DNA from: Chelativorans alearensis
Lineage (GTDB): Bacteria > Pseudomonadota > Alphaproteobacteria > Rhizobiales > Rhizobiaceae
Reading direction: 5' to 3'
Length of the DNA stretch: 64,000 nt
Assembly: GCF_010993735.1 (NCBI RefSeq)
Contig: NZ_WQNI01000005.1
Location: 374,501-438,500, forward strand
Numbering within the stretch: position 1 is the stretch's first letter; each line of letters starts with the position of its first letter. The position numbers and the translations under genes are program-made. Below are positions 36,147-45,400 of the stretch, piece by piece. A model generated the notes under the pieces. It did not search any database and was not told where the DNA came from. It saw only the letters and a list, made by a program, of their open reading frames with translations.

Positions 36147-37466
36147 TTAGTCAGTGATATCTTCGTCGGAGTGAGAGCGCCGAATGCGACGCACCAGCCA
36201 CCATACGCCAGCGAGGACGAGTGGTACGGAAAACGCCGTGACAAGCTCAGGTTTGACAGCGGCGGAGACCGGCGGTGAACCCTTGGCAACATAGCCGATC
36301 AATCCTACAACATAATAAGAGACGGCGGCGACGGAGAGCCCCTCCACAGTCTGCTGCAGCCGCAACTGCAGCTTGGCGCGGCGGTCCATCGAGGCGAGCA
36401 AATTGCGGTTCTGCCTTTCCACCTCCACATCGACCCAGGTCCGCAGAAGCGTGGCCGCTCGCGCCAGCTTGCGCGACAAGTTTGCCTGCCGCTCCTCGAT
36501 CGAGCGACAGGTGCGCATGGCGGGCGAGACGCGGCGCTGCAGGAAGCCGCCCCAGCTATCGAACCCCGGCACCACCTGCTCGCCGAGCGCGGCAAGCCTC
36601 TCCTCCACGATGCCGTGATAGGCGCGGCTGGCGCCGAAACGGTAGAGGCTGGCGGCGGCGTCGGCCTCCAATTGGGCGGCAAGCTCTGTGAGTTCGGCCA
36701 GAAGGCCGCGACTGTCGCGTCGGTTGTTCGAGCGCATTTCGCCCGTCAGTTGCGCCAGCCGGTCTTCAATGCGGCGGATGCGCGGTGACAGCGACTGCGC
36801 CAGCGGCAGGCCGAGCATGGCGAGCGTTCGGTAGGTCTCGATCTCGATCAGCCGCTGCGACAGCGCCCCGGCCCGCGCCGGACTCAGCCCGCCGTCGAGC
36901 AGCAGTATGCGCGTCATGCCGTCGCCGTCTTGGCGGAAGTCGGTAATCGCCGCAGCCTTGCCGCCCTCGACCGTCGAATAGCACAGGCTGCCGGGATCGA
37001 AATCGGCGATCAGCTTCTCCCCCTGCGGCGCCCATTTGCGGATGTCGAGCCTGACCCCCGAGATCACCGTGCCGGGCGGGCTGAATCCGTCGCCGAAAGG
37101 CAAATCCTCCCTGCCGCTCTTTCCACGCGCCGGCGGCGGGCCTTCCCAGAGATAGGTGGAGAATTCCGTATGCCGTTCCCAGCGCAGCGAACCGCGCCCC
37201 CAGCTCATCGCATAATGGCGCGCTTGGCGGTCTGGCGGCGCGATGCCGAGACGCTGCGAAAGCTCAACCAACACCGCGTGGTCGGCTGTCGAGCCGGCCT
37301 CCGTCATGAAGGAAAGCTGGATCAATCGCCTCGGCACGGAAATCAACGGATGCGGACGCGCATGCACCTCGCCGATCGCGCCCGGCCTGCCCGCATGGGC
37401 CGGAAAGCCCATGACGCTGCCTGTAAGGGGCGGGCCTTCCTGGTTTCCCGGGAAATTTTCCGTCAT
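36147..37466 (-). CDS. DUF3422 family membrane protein
   Basis: A 439-residue protein of the DUF3422 family, common in alphaproteobacteria and of unknown function. The N-terminal EVHARPHPLISVPRRLIQLS and LLDGGLSPARAGALSQRLIEIETYRTLAMLGLP-type centre are typical; the central part is helical and probably coiled. Two membrane segments lie at the C-terminus (about 365-385 and 400-420), leaving the long N-terminal part in the cytosol. The start at 37466 has no clear ribosome site; an internal ATG after residue 18 is possible. Confidence 0.9.
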   Translation of the reverse strand: MTENFPGNQEGPPLTGSVMGFPAHAGRPGAIGEVHARPHPLISVPRRLIQLSFMTEAGSTADHAVLVELSQRLGIAPPDRQARHYAMSWGRGSLRWERHTEFSTYLWEGPPPARGKSGREDLPFGDGFSPPGTVISGVRLDIRKWAPQGEKLIADFDPGSLCYSTVEGGKAAAITDFRQDGDGMTRILLLDGGLSPARAGALSQRLIEIETYRTLAMLGLPLAQSLSPRIRRIEDRLAQLTGEMRSNNRRDSRGLLAELTELAAQLEADAAASLYRFGASRAYHGIVEERLAALGEQVVPGFDSWGGFLQRRVSPAMRTCRSIEERQANLSRKLARAATLLRTWVDVEVERQNRNLLASMDRRAKLQLRLQQTVEGLSVAAVSYYVVGLIGYVAKGSPPVSAAVKPELVTAFSVPLVLAGVWWLVRRIRRSHSDEDITD

Positions 37467-37869
37467 CGCCGCGACCGTCCTGTCTGCCTGATCTTGTGCC
37501 GCTTGCCTCCGATCACCTTAGCCGAGGCATTAGCGTTTGTCCGCTGTGGCACCGTGTCGTCCTACTGCCTGGTCGCCCAAAGCGGATACCCCTCTCCTGG
37601 GGATCGGGGGTCGAAATCGGCACCAGCTTGAATGGGAGAGCGCGCCCATTCTCGACCGCGAGCTGGTGCGCCGCCTTGCTCGGTCTCCGGACCTCGGCCC
37701 TGCGTGCATAAAGGGACGAGCGATGAATTGCAGGCGTGCCTCCGCAGCGATTTAACATTCGAATCACGCTCGCCTCACACTCGATCCACCCCACCCGTGT
37801 TCAGTGCATGGCACCGGTTAAACCAGCAATGCTGGCCACCGGTCTCACTGCCGATACGGAGATGGGAAA
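37467..37869. other. Intergenic region with no gene seen
   Basis: These 403 bases between the divergent DUF3422 and metallopeptidase-like genes contain no convincing coding frame. They presumably hold both promoters. The last 12 bases (GGAGATGGG and following) provide the ribosome site of the 37870 gene. Confidence 0.5.
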
Positions 37870-38502
37870 ATGATGCTTTCAATCAAAGAGCTTGCGTTGG
37901 CTTCAGTATGCAGCACAGCTGGCATACTCGCCGCATTTGCCGCGGCCGCCACTGAACCCACGCTGGCAGAATCGGTTCCCGCCGGCATCCAGCGGGAGGT
38001 AGTGCTGACCGGATCGGGGTTCAGAGTCGGAGTGGATACCTTCACCATCGGTCCAAAGGCAGACCCCTCTCGGCAAGCCCTATTGAGAGGGATAGCGACA
38101 TGGCTTTCCGGCGAGTTTGGCCTGCCCGAGACCGAGGAATTGCCCACCGTCACATATGCTTCCGCACGCCGTATGAAGGGCCTGCGGTTCCGAGACGTGC
38201 CGACCGACCGCTGGAATGACGAACAACACGACATCGTCGCCGTCTACGACGACGATGCGAGGACGATCTATCTGCCCGATGGATGGATGGGCCGAAGCGC
38301 TGCCGACCTGTCGGTGCTCGTGCACGAGATGGTGCACCACCTCCAGAACCTTGGCGGGCAGAAGTTCGCCTGCGCGGAGGAGCGCGAGAGGGTGGCCTAC
38401 GAAGCCCAGGATCGATGGCTCGGCCTTTTTGGCGGCGACCTTGAGAAAGACTTCGAAATTGACCCTTTCACAATTCTGGTGCGGACCAGATGTTTTTACT
38501 GA
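37870..38502 (+). CDS. Exported HExxH metallopeptidase-like protein
   Basis: A 210-residue protein with a hydrophobic N-terminus resembling a signal peptide (ALASVCSTAGILAAFAAAA, likely cleavage near residue 27-35). LVHEMVHHLQ (H152, E153, H156) is a zinc-metallopeptidase motif, and EERERVAYEAQ about 20 residues later could give the third ligand (E178). Similar small HExxH proteins are annotated as DUF families without known substrates. Two cysteines (C168, C208) may form a disulfide in the periplasm. It is convergent with the last gene of the YcaO operon, 20 bp away, so it may be unrelated or form part of the same island. Confidence 0.72.
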   Translation: MMLSIKELALASVCSTAGILAAFAAAATEPTLAESVPAGIQREVVLTGSGFRVGVDTFTIGPKADPSRQALLRGIATWLSGEFGLPETEELPTVTYASARRMKGLRFRDVPTDRWNDEQHDIVAVYDDDARTIYLPDGWMGRSAADLSVLVHEMVHHLQNLGGQKFACAEERERVAYEAQDRWLGLFGGDLEKDFEIDPFTILVRTRCFY

Positions 38503-38522
38503 TTGCCCACCCTCAAACGATC

Positions 38523-39161
38523 TCAGTCACGGCTGCTTCGGTGTGGGGCGAGCGCCATCACCTGCGCATACGCCAAGGGTGAACGGCTACCGGGCGTGTT
38601 GGCATCCAATACGAGCGTCTTGATATCGTCCGAGCGCACATCCAGCACGACTGCGCGTTGCTGCTTGTCGATCTGCCAGACCGCGTAACCGAGTTCGCGC
38701 TTGTAGCCACAGTCTCCTTCAACGATGGCGTGCGGCTCTACAGGCAAGAGCACGATCTGCGGCTTTGGCAGCTTGTAGCAGTGGCCTTCGTAGGCGTAGC
38801 CATAGATGACACCGATGCTTGCAATTTCTGGTGCGTCAACATCTGAGATTGTGAGAGTATTTTCAGAAATTTCACCGGCTCGAGATTTTACAGACTCTGC
38901 AGAAGAAGATGATCTCACGACAAGTTTTATAATTTCCCGTTTCTCTCCGCCGTCACGTTTCATCAAATCCGTTATGTCTTTTCCTCCTTCTTCAAGTATC
39001 TTTTTTAATTCAGACACTTGGACCGTCAGATTCTCATCATCCCTGATCGCCGGCCGGCCGTATAGACGCACCTCTCCAGGCCTGAAGGAATTGTAGTCAC
39101 TTTGTCCCTGCGTGAACTCTGGGCCAACGCCCGGACTACCGCAATAATCTCGATCGCTCAT
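38523..39161 (-). CDS. Orphan 212-aa protein, last gene of the YcaO-TfuA operon
   Basis: I do not recognise this family. The start ATG (39161-39159) overlaps the metallopeptidase stop as ATGA and has GGAGAGG upstream, so it is expressed with the operon. The N-terminus (MSDRDYCGSPGVGPEF and a Gly/Tyr-rich stretch) looks unfolded; residues about 45-75 are a charged helix; the remainder has beta-type sequence with three cysteines (C7, about C146 and C167). There is no signal peptide. Bases 38840-39010 are notably AT-rich compared with neighbours, hinting at acquisition by transfer. It is one candidate for the substrate, or a substrate-binding partner, of the YcaO-TfuA pair. Confidence 0.7.
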   Translation of the reverse strand: MSDRDYCGSPGVGPEFTQGQSDYNSFRPGEVRLYGRPAIRDDENLTVQVSELKKILEEGGKDITDLMKRDGGEKREIIKLVVRSSSSAESVKSRAGEISENTLTISDVDAPEIASIGVIYGYAYEGHCYKLPKPQIVLLPVEPHAIVEGDCGYKRELGYAVWQIDKQQRAVVLDVRSDDIKTLVLDANTPGSRSPLAYAQVMALAPHRSSRD

Positions 39162-40459
39162 GGTCCTCTCCTTCCTGCGCTCATGCTTATGGACGGGCGC
39201 GTTATCTCGCGCCAAAAAAAGTTGGCCTCCAGACGTTCGGCAGCAGCCCCTTCCGCTGCGAGCATGATCGCCTCGGCCGCTCTGTCGAGACGCAGCGAGT
39301 TGACATCCAGCGAAGTCAGTGCGTTAGCCAGCGCCTGACCAACCGCATCGCGTGCAAACACGAGCGCTGACCTGAAAAGATGGGGCCGCGTTCTGAAGGC
39401 TTCCTCCGTCAATTCGCGAAACCTATCCCAGTCATCCTGGGAATACCGGCGAAGGTCGGAATCCAGGAGACGCGGGTCCGCGCAGCCGTTTTGAACCAAC
39501 TCCCGGTGATAGAGCTCCACGATGCTGTCAAACACGGCGCCGACGAAAGGAAGAGCGCGATCATGCGCCTCCTGCGTCACCTCCGACATTCGCCGGAAAT
39601 TCGTTGCAAGCCTGATCTGCGTTTCGGGACTCGTTTCGGCAAAGCGGTTCAACTCGTTGTGGAGCAGGAGGTTTCCCCTTGTGCGCCGGAGCAGCCGGTC
39701 GATCGCGGTATCAAAATGCAGAAACGAGATCAGCGAGACGATATCGGAGAACGCCTCCGCGAATGGAAAGAAGTCGCTGTCGCGCGATGCAGCGGTCGGA
39801 AGACCCAACTCGCCCAGACTGATCAAATGCCCGACTTCGTGAGCGATCGTGTCCAGGTTCAACGCGTAGGGCCGATCGATACCGCCGACGCGCGAATAGC
39901 CAAGTTCGAGAAATCCATAGCCCGCCTGTGCGTTCTCCCAATCGACCAGCGGAACGATCTCGAGGCGCTCGAAGGTCTGGTCGAAGAACCAGCGGATCGG
40001 GTGTCCGAGGTAGCTCTGCCAGATTCCAAGCACGAAATGCACGCAGGCGTAGGCGTGGACTGCAAGAAAGGATCGTGCCTGCGGGTCGAGGTGATCGAAG
40101 TGGCGGTCGGGGCCCGCCTTGACAGGTCCACGCCGAGCACCGTCAAAGGGAGGCAGCCATGTTGCGCCGTAAGGTCGTTTGTCGAAGAGAGGATCAGCGA
40201 CATACATCATCATGTCGCTGGGACCCTCGCCGATCTCATCAGGCAGTATCGGCAGCCATATGCGGTCCGGCTGCTCATAGCCTGGGATAAATGGAGCTTG
40301 AGGATATATCCAAAAGCGTGTGCCGACACCCTGTTCGGCGTGCTGATAAGCCTGAGGACGTAGTTCGCCGGCCATAGCATCAACCGAAATAATTATTGAG
40401 GCTTTATCAAATTTATCATGCAATATACCCAAGCAATTGCCAAGATAAACTGAACTCAA
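39158..40459 (-). CDS. Thermolysin/fungalysin-like cytosolic zinc metallopeptidase
   Basis: A 433-residue protein with a gluzincin pattern: TIAHEVGHLISLG gives H207, E208 and H211, and PFAEAFSDIVSLI gives E235, 24 residues later, as in M4/M36 peptidases where the third ligand lies in an E-A-x-S-D motif. Unlike those secreted enzymes it has no signal peptide or propeptide. The start is probably a TTG at 40459, preceded by GGAG at eight bases and overlapping the tfuA stop (TTGA); an ATG at 40375 is the alternative. In a YcaO-TfuA operon it may cut a leader from a modified peptide or protein (inference). Confidence 0.75.
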   Translation of the reverse strand: MSSVYLGNCLGILHDKFDKASIIISVDAMAGELRPQAYQHAEQGVGTRFWIYPQAPFIPGYEQPDRIWLPILPDEIGEGPSDMMMYVADPLFDKRPYGATWLPPFDGARRGPVKAGPDRHFDHLDPQARSFLAVHAYACVHFVLGIWQSYLGHPIRWFFDQTFERLEIVPLVDWENAQAGYGFLELGYSRVGGIDRPYALNLDTIAHEVGHLISLGELGLPTAASRDSDFFPFAEAFSDIVSLISFLHFDTAIDRLLRRTRGNLLLHNELNRFAETSPETQIRLATNFRRMSEVTQEAHDRALPFVGAVFDSIVELYHRELVQNGCADPRLLDSDLRRYSQDDWDRFRELTEEAFRTRPHLFRSALVFARDAVGQALANALTSLDVNSLRLDRAAEAIMLAAEGAAAERLEANFFWREITRPSISMSAGRRGP

Positions 40460-41250
40460 CTATACAACTCCAACAACATTTGGTCAATGCCGCTCGCTTC
40501 TATATCGCGAACGAAAGTATTCGTTGCGCGCCATACCCAATCCCTGGGAGGCGGGCCGGATGCGACGAGACGCGGCGCAATTTGCAGGGCCTTGAGCGCA
40601 TCGTGCCGTTTTCGGCGGGATATTCCGCTAATCAGTCGATCCGACGCATCGTCCGCCCAGTTGGCCTTACGCAGTACCGCCTTCAGGGTTCGATCGCGAA
40701 AGTTCATGTTCCGCGCCGTCTGCGTGAGTTTGCACCGGTCTTCGGGTGAGATCAGTTTATCGCGCATAAGCTTGGAGAAAGTGGCCTGAAGATCGATCAT
40801 CGCGTCCGTTAGCGGAAGAAAGTCAAGCTCAGCAGGTGCAGATTGCACCGCCACAGCGTCGTCGGGGGCCAAGGTCCACCGGCGGTACCAACGATAGATC
40901 AAGCCGATCCCGATCATGCCGAACTCGTGCAACTCGGCGGCCCTTAGCGCCCCCATGCTGGCGGTGCCGATCATTCTGATCCCCTGAGCCATCGCCCATA
41001 GAATTTCCTTGTGACGGACAGCGGGCCGATCCTCAAATTGCCCGTCGATCAAGATCATCGCCCGCGGTCTGAAGGCATGGGCGGCGAGCACGATGTCGCC
41101 CTGTGCCGCGGGCCGGAGATAGACGGCGTCAAGGACCTGTTGGGCCTCGGCAAGCGGGAGCGTTGGGCCGAGGAACACCAGTATGGGGCCATCGGTGCTT
41201 TCGCGAGAAACGTGACCGCTTGTGGCCGGATGTTCCATCTGATTACTCAC
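40456..41250 (-). CDS. tfuA: TfuA-like protein
   Basis: A 264-residue TfuA core-domain protein, named from the Rhizobium trifolitoxin locus. Conserved signatures are ILVFLGPTLPLAEAQ, LIDGQFEDRPAVRHKEILWA, GTASMGALRAAELHEFGMIG and LAPDDAVAV. TfuA works with YcaO enzymes: the pair installs a backbone thioamide in methyl-coenzyme M reductase and in thioamidated ribosomal peptides, TfuA being thought to help deliver sulfur. The start is a GTG at 41250 overlapping the ycaO stop (GTGA), so the two are translationally coupled; ATG 41238 is an alternative. Confidence 0.92.
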   Translation of the reverse strand: MSNQMEHPATSGHVSRESTDGPILVFLGPTLPLAEAQQVLDAVYLRPAAQGDIVLAAHAFRPRAMILIDGQFEDRPAVRHKEILWAMAQGIRMIGTASMGALRAAELHEFGMIGIGLIYRWYRRWTLAPDDAVAVQSAPAELDFLPLTDAMIDLQATFSKLMRDKLISPEDRCKLTQTARNMNFRDRTLKAVLRKANWADDASDRLISGISRRKRHDALKALQIAPRLVASGPPPRDWVWRATNTFVRDIEASGIDQMLLELYS

Positions 41251-42437
41251 CGAACCGCTGCGAAGGGCTGCGCTGCCGGAAGGATCGTCCTTATGCAGTG
41301 AACGCCGCTTTCGCTGTCTGATCCGACCGGCACCGCGAGCACCGGTCCCAATCCCGACGCGGCAACCCTCCGGACAAATGAGCCGAGATTTGCGGAGGAG
41401 GAACTTTCAACCGTCGCGGCATCTATCGGAGCAACGTCTGCAGAAATGAGTTGGCGCGCCTGGGCGACGAGTGCGTCACTGCCGGAACGGTAGTGCCTCC
41501 TGGTCTGGTCATCGCGTGTGCCGGAGATTGCAGCGGCTCGGGTCACCAGAGCCTCAAGCAAGGCACCAAAGGCAGCCGCCTCCAGCGTTGCGCCGGCGGC
41601 ATGGCCTTCGGTTGGGAGGGCAAGCGTCGGTTCACCAGGACCCGTTTCTATCGTCTGACACCATACGACCGGAACCTCGGTGGGTGATGGCACGTACCAG
41701 AAAGCAAGGGAAAGCCCGTTGTCACGAGCAAGATCCAGAAGCCTCTCTACTTTCCCGCCAAAGGACGTCGAGGATCGAATGCGCATACGGTCGAAAAAGC
41801 CGTGCGTGGCAAAGGCCCTCGCCATTGCGTCCCGTTCAATGCATTCGAAAAGGCAATGCAGAAACGCCGCGGGCGCACTCACATGACAGGCAAGACCGGT
41901 GGTCGTGCGCAGGAAAATGCCGTCACCAGCCGGCGGCGGCTCGGTGTAGCAAGTATGGACGAGTTCGAGGGGCACCGGCTGCGTTGAGCCCGAAGCTACG
42001 TCGAGCGCCAAAATCCACGGAATTCGAACTTCCCGCCATTCGCCCTGGCAGCTGGGCCGGGCCAGATTTTCAAACAGGCCCCGCGGGATTCCGAGTTCTG
42101 CGGCAGAAGCAAGAAAGATCCGGTCCGGTGGGATAATTTCGGAAAAGAAGCGCTCGAGCGCCTCCATGATGGCGCCGACTGCCGCCTCCACGACGGAAAG
42201 CCCCCGCCCTAGCGCTGTTACCTCCGAAAGAGCGCCCGGGCGAATGGCTTGAACAACGGGCAGCCCGATCCGATCCAGTCCGGTCAAGTCCCCCAGTCGC
42301 GTAATCCGGGCTTTTCGGCACAGGGGCAGAAGCCGCGAAAGGAGGCAGTCCAAATCCTCGTGCGTCGGCGACACCGACAATGGGAACGAACTCGCCACTG
42401 ATAGCGCCGTGTATAATTCCTCTAGGGAACGATCCAA
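41247..42437 (-). CDS. ycaO: YcaO-domain ATP-dependent cyclodehydratase/thioamide synthetase
   Basis: A 396-residue YcaO enzyme. ATP/Mg-binding elements are visible as GLSVVEAAVGAIMEALERF (E92, E95), CLFECIERDAMARAF (E198, E201, R202, D203) and FGALLEALVTRAAAISGTRDD (about 290-310). YcaO proteins activate a peptide amide by phosphorylation so that a Cys/Ser/Thr side chain, an amine or sulfide can attack; with TfuA, the known outcome is a thioamide. No E1-like partner is present, consistent with the TfuA-dependent class. The start is a TTG at 42437, overlapping the SARP gene by 16 bp. Confidence 0.92.
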   Translation of the reverse strand: MDRSLEELYTALSVASSFPLSVSPTHEDLDCLLSRLLPLCRKARITRLGDLTGLDRIGLPVVQAIRPGALSEVTALGRGLSVVEAAVGAIMEALERFFSEIIPPDRIFLASAAELGIPRGLFENLARPSCQGEWREVRIPWILALDVASGSTQPVPLELVHTCYTEPPPAGDGIFLRTTTGLACHVSAPAAFLHCLFECIERDAMARAFATHGFFDRMRIRSSTSFGGKVERLLDLARDNGLSLAFWYVPSPTEVPVVWCQTIETGPGEPTLALPTEGHAAGATLEAAAFGALLEALVTRAAAISGTRDDQTRRHYRSGSDALVAQARQLISADVAPIDAATVESSSSANLGSFVRRVAASGLGPVLAVPVGSDSESGVHCIRTILPAAQPFAAVR

Positions 42438-45400
42438 TTTTCATTGCCCCCCTGGGATAGATCAGACGCAATGCCGAGTTCCTTGGCTGACCGGGCGGAC
42501 CGTTCAAAGAGAGCGGCAGCGCCCTGTTCGCTCGCGATTGCCAGTGCAAGTTTCAAATCCGGAACGATCAGATTCGAATCGGCATCGGTTTGGGCGCGAA
42601 GTTCCGCGCGGAGACGATAGAGTTCGGCCAGCCAATAGTTATGCCCCGCATCGTTGGCTTGGCTGATTGCGCGATCCAAGGCCGCAATCGCCTCATTCAC
42701 CTTTCCTTCAAGCCCAAGAATTTTAGAGTGCATATAAAGATATATCGGAAGATCGGCCACCGATCCGAGCTGCTCCAAGACCTCAAGCCCATTGCAGAAC
42801 ACCTCATGACCGGAGTCGATATCCTTCTTCAGTTGCGCTCTAGCCCATCCGCCAAACAGAAGTGACAGGCCATTGAGAAACTCCATTTCATGCTTTGCCG
42901 CAAACTCCCCCATCCGCGCGGCAATTTCGGCAAGATGGTCGAAGTTCTCGCGATAAAAGGCGGACACCGCTTCGGTATCGAGCGAGTGTACCTTGCTCGG
43001 GATATGTCCGATGCTGTCGGCAAAGCCGATCATTTCCACGAGAGCAGCGTCCGACATCGCGGTCTGGCCGACCAGCCACAACGACAGAGCCTTCTGGCCT
43101 AAGCCGCATATCTTTGCGTCATGTCCACCGAACAGCGTCCGATTGATCCCGGCGCGTTCGGCGTCATAAAGTGCAAGGCCAGTCTCGATTGCTTCCAGGG
43201 TTTCCTTGTGCCGACCGAGATTGAAGGCAATCGCCCAAATGGAGTGATCGATCTGTAGTTTGACCTCGGGATCGTCCACACCTGCAAGCATCTCCCGCAC
43301 GCGTATGGCGCGATCGTGCATGATGCGAAAATCCGATCCCGTGTACCACCAACCCCAGAATACCGGGAACCAGTCGGCCAGTTCCCGGGAAGGGCGTTGC
43401 CGGGCGATGTTGATACCACGCTCATAGAGTTGCTGCGCTCGCTCGTCCCGAGGGCCAAACTGACTGGTTAGCAGCGGGCCGAGGGCGGCGACAATCTCAA
43501 GCTGGAGGCGTTCGCGGGCGTCGATATCATCGATGTTCTCGGTAAGTTCGAGAGCGTGAAAAAGCGAAGATCTAGCTTCCGCCATCGCCGACCGGGCAGC
43601 GCTGTCACGCCCCACCCTGGCCAGAATGGCGGCCGCGGTCCGGTAATTGCCCGCGCGCTCGGAATGCCACGCCAGATCGGCGTCTCGCGTGACGGACCCT
43701 TCTTCCTTTTGCTGCTCTAGCTGTTTGAACACCCGCTGATGAAAAACCCGCCTGTCGGTATCCCGAAGCGAACTGTAGGCCGCTTCCCGCAGCAACGCGT
43801 GTCGGAACTCGTATTCGGCATCCGGCGCCGGCCAAATCTGCCGCAGGATGTTTTGATCGACCAGAAGCGCCAGCAGGGCGGACAGGTTCTCTTCCGGCAG
43901 CAGGTCGCCTACCACCTCACGCAACATCGTCAGGTCGAAGCCTCTTCCTATTACGGAGGCTATCTGCGCCACTTTCCGCCCCTCCCCCAAAGCGTTCATG
44001 CGGGAGAGGAGCAGATCGTTGAGCGGCATCGCCGGATCGTCCCACGCATCCTTTTTCAGCGCTGGGCTGGTCCCGACGCTACGATCCATCCGGAGCCGCC
44101 ACAGCACCAGTTCTTCGAGAAACAGCGGAATGCCATCGCTGAATTCCGATATGAAGGCCACCTGCTCCGGAGCCGGGCGATCATCGGCTGTCATCTCCCA
44201 AAGGGACGTTGCAAGTGCCTGCGTTTCGGCCGGGCCTAGCCGCCGAAGCGTCAGGTCGAGTGCATTGCTCGCGTCCGAAATTGAACGAAGCGTATCGTCA
44301 CGCGCCGTAAGCGCGATGAAAACAGGCTTGTCGGTGATCCATGTCGACAGGGCTTCAAGCTCGGCAAGGGTTGATGGATCGGCCCAATGTACGTCCTCGA
44401 CTATAATGCAAACCGGGCCTTCCCTGGCACGACTCTCGATCACCGCCCGGATTGCGCTCCGCGTTCGCCTGAGAGCTTCCTTCGTTGACAGCGGTGGATC
44501 GTTGCCGCCGGATAGAATGATACCGCTTGCGAACCCCAGTTGTTCGACAGCATCAGAATCCAGCACGCTCAAGCGACGCACGGCCCGCATGAAGACCGAG
44601 TTCGGCGGCTGCCGCCAGCGTCGGCGACCGGCAAACATGCCCGCAAGCGGCGAAAATGCCGTACGAGCGCCACCGGGCGTGCACTGGAACAGCCAGGGAC
44701 GCACCCCCGACGCCTTGAGCCGACCGCGGAAATCATGAAGCAATCGTGACTTGCCGATACCCGGCTGCCCACGCACGATCACAACCTGTCCGTGGCCATC
44801 GCGGGTGTCGGACCAGCGGTTTGTCAGCAGATCGAGTTCGCTACGACGGCCAACCAGCGGCAGCACATGTCTCTGCCTCGCCTCAAAGCGATCGGATATG
44901 CGGCGAGGCACGATCAATTGCCAAAGAACACCGGCTTCGTTCCGGTCGCGTGCGGGCGAGCGATCTTTGTAGGGTTGGAACTTGAAATAGCTGCTGACGC
45001 GAGCGCGCAGTCTATCGCTTAACAGTATACCCGGTATCGGGGCCGCATGACGTATCCTACGGGCCGTGAGTTCGGCTTGGCCGATAACTCTGGGTTGGTC
45101 TTCATCGCTCTCGTTCGAGAAGACCAACGACACACTCTCGTCGAGGGCTGCTCTGAATAAGAAACGTTGGTCCGAGCGGCTTGGCCAACGGTAGTTCGCG
45201 ATTGCTTCGCTGAGTTCGTTGGCCGCCGTAACTGCATCGCTGGCGTAATCCTCCGTCTGGCCTTCGACGCCGAAGTAGATCACGCCATGATCTGAGCCGG
45301 AAGCGCCAACCAAGCCGAGCCATTCCTCTGCTACCGCACTGATGAGATGGTTTAGATCAGCAATAAGATCTGCCAGAACGCCGGCATCATCTGAATAGTT

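Noticed and set aside
37467-37869. Possible precursor peptide or small RNA in the 403-bp gap
   Set aside because: Short frames are present but none has a ribosome site, a leader-like composition or a Cys/Ser-rich core; no terminator hairpin was found.
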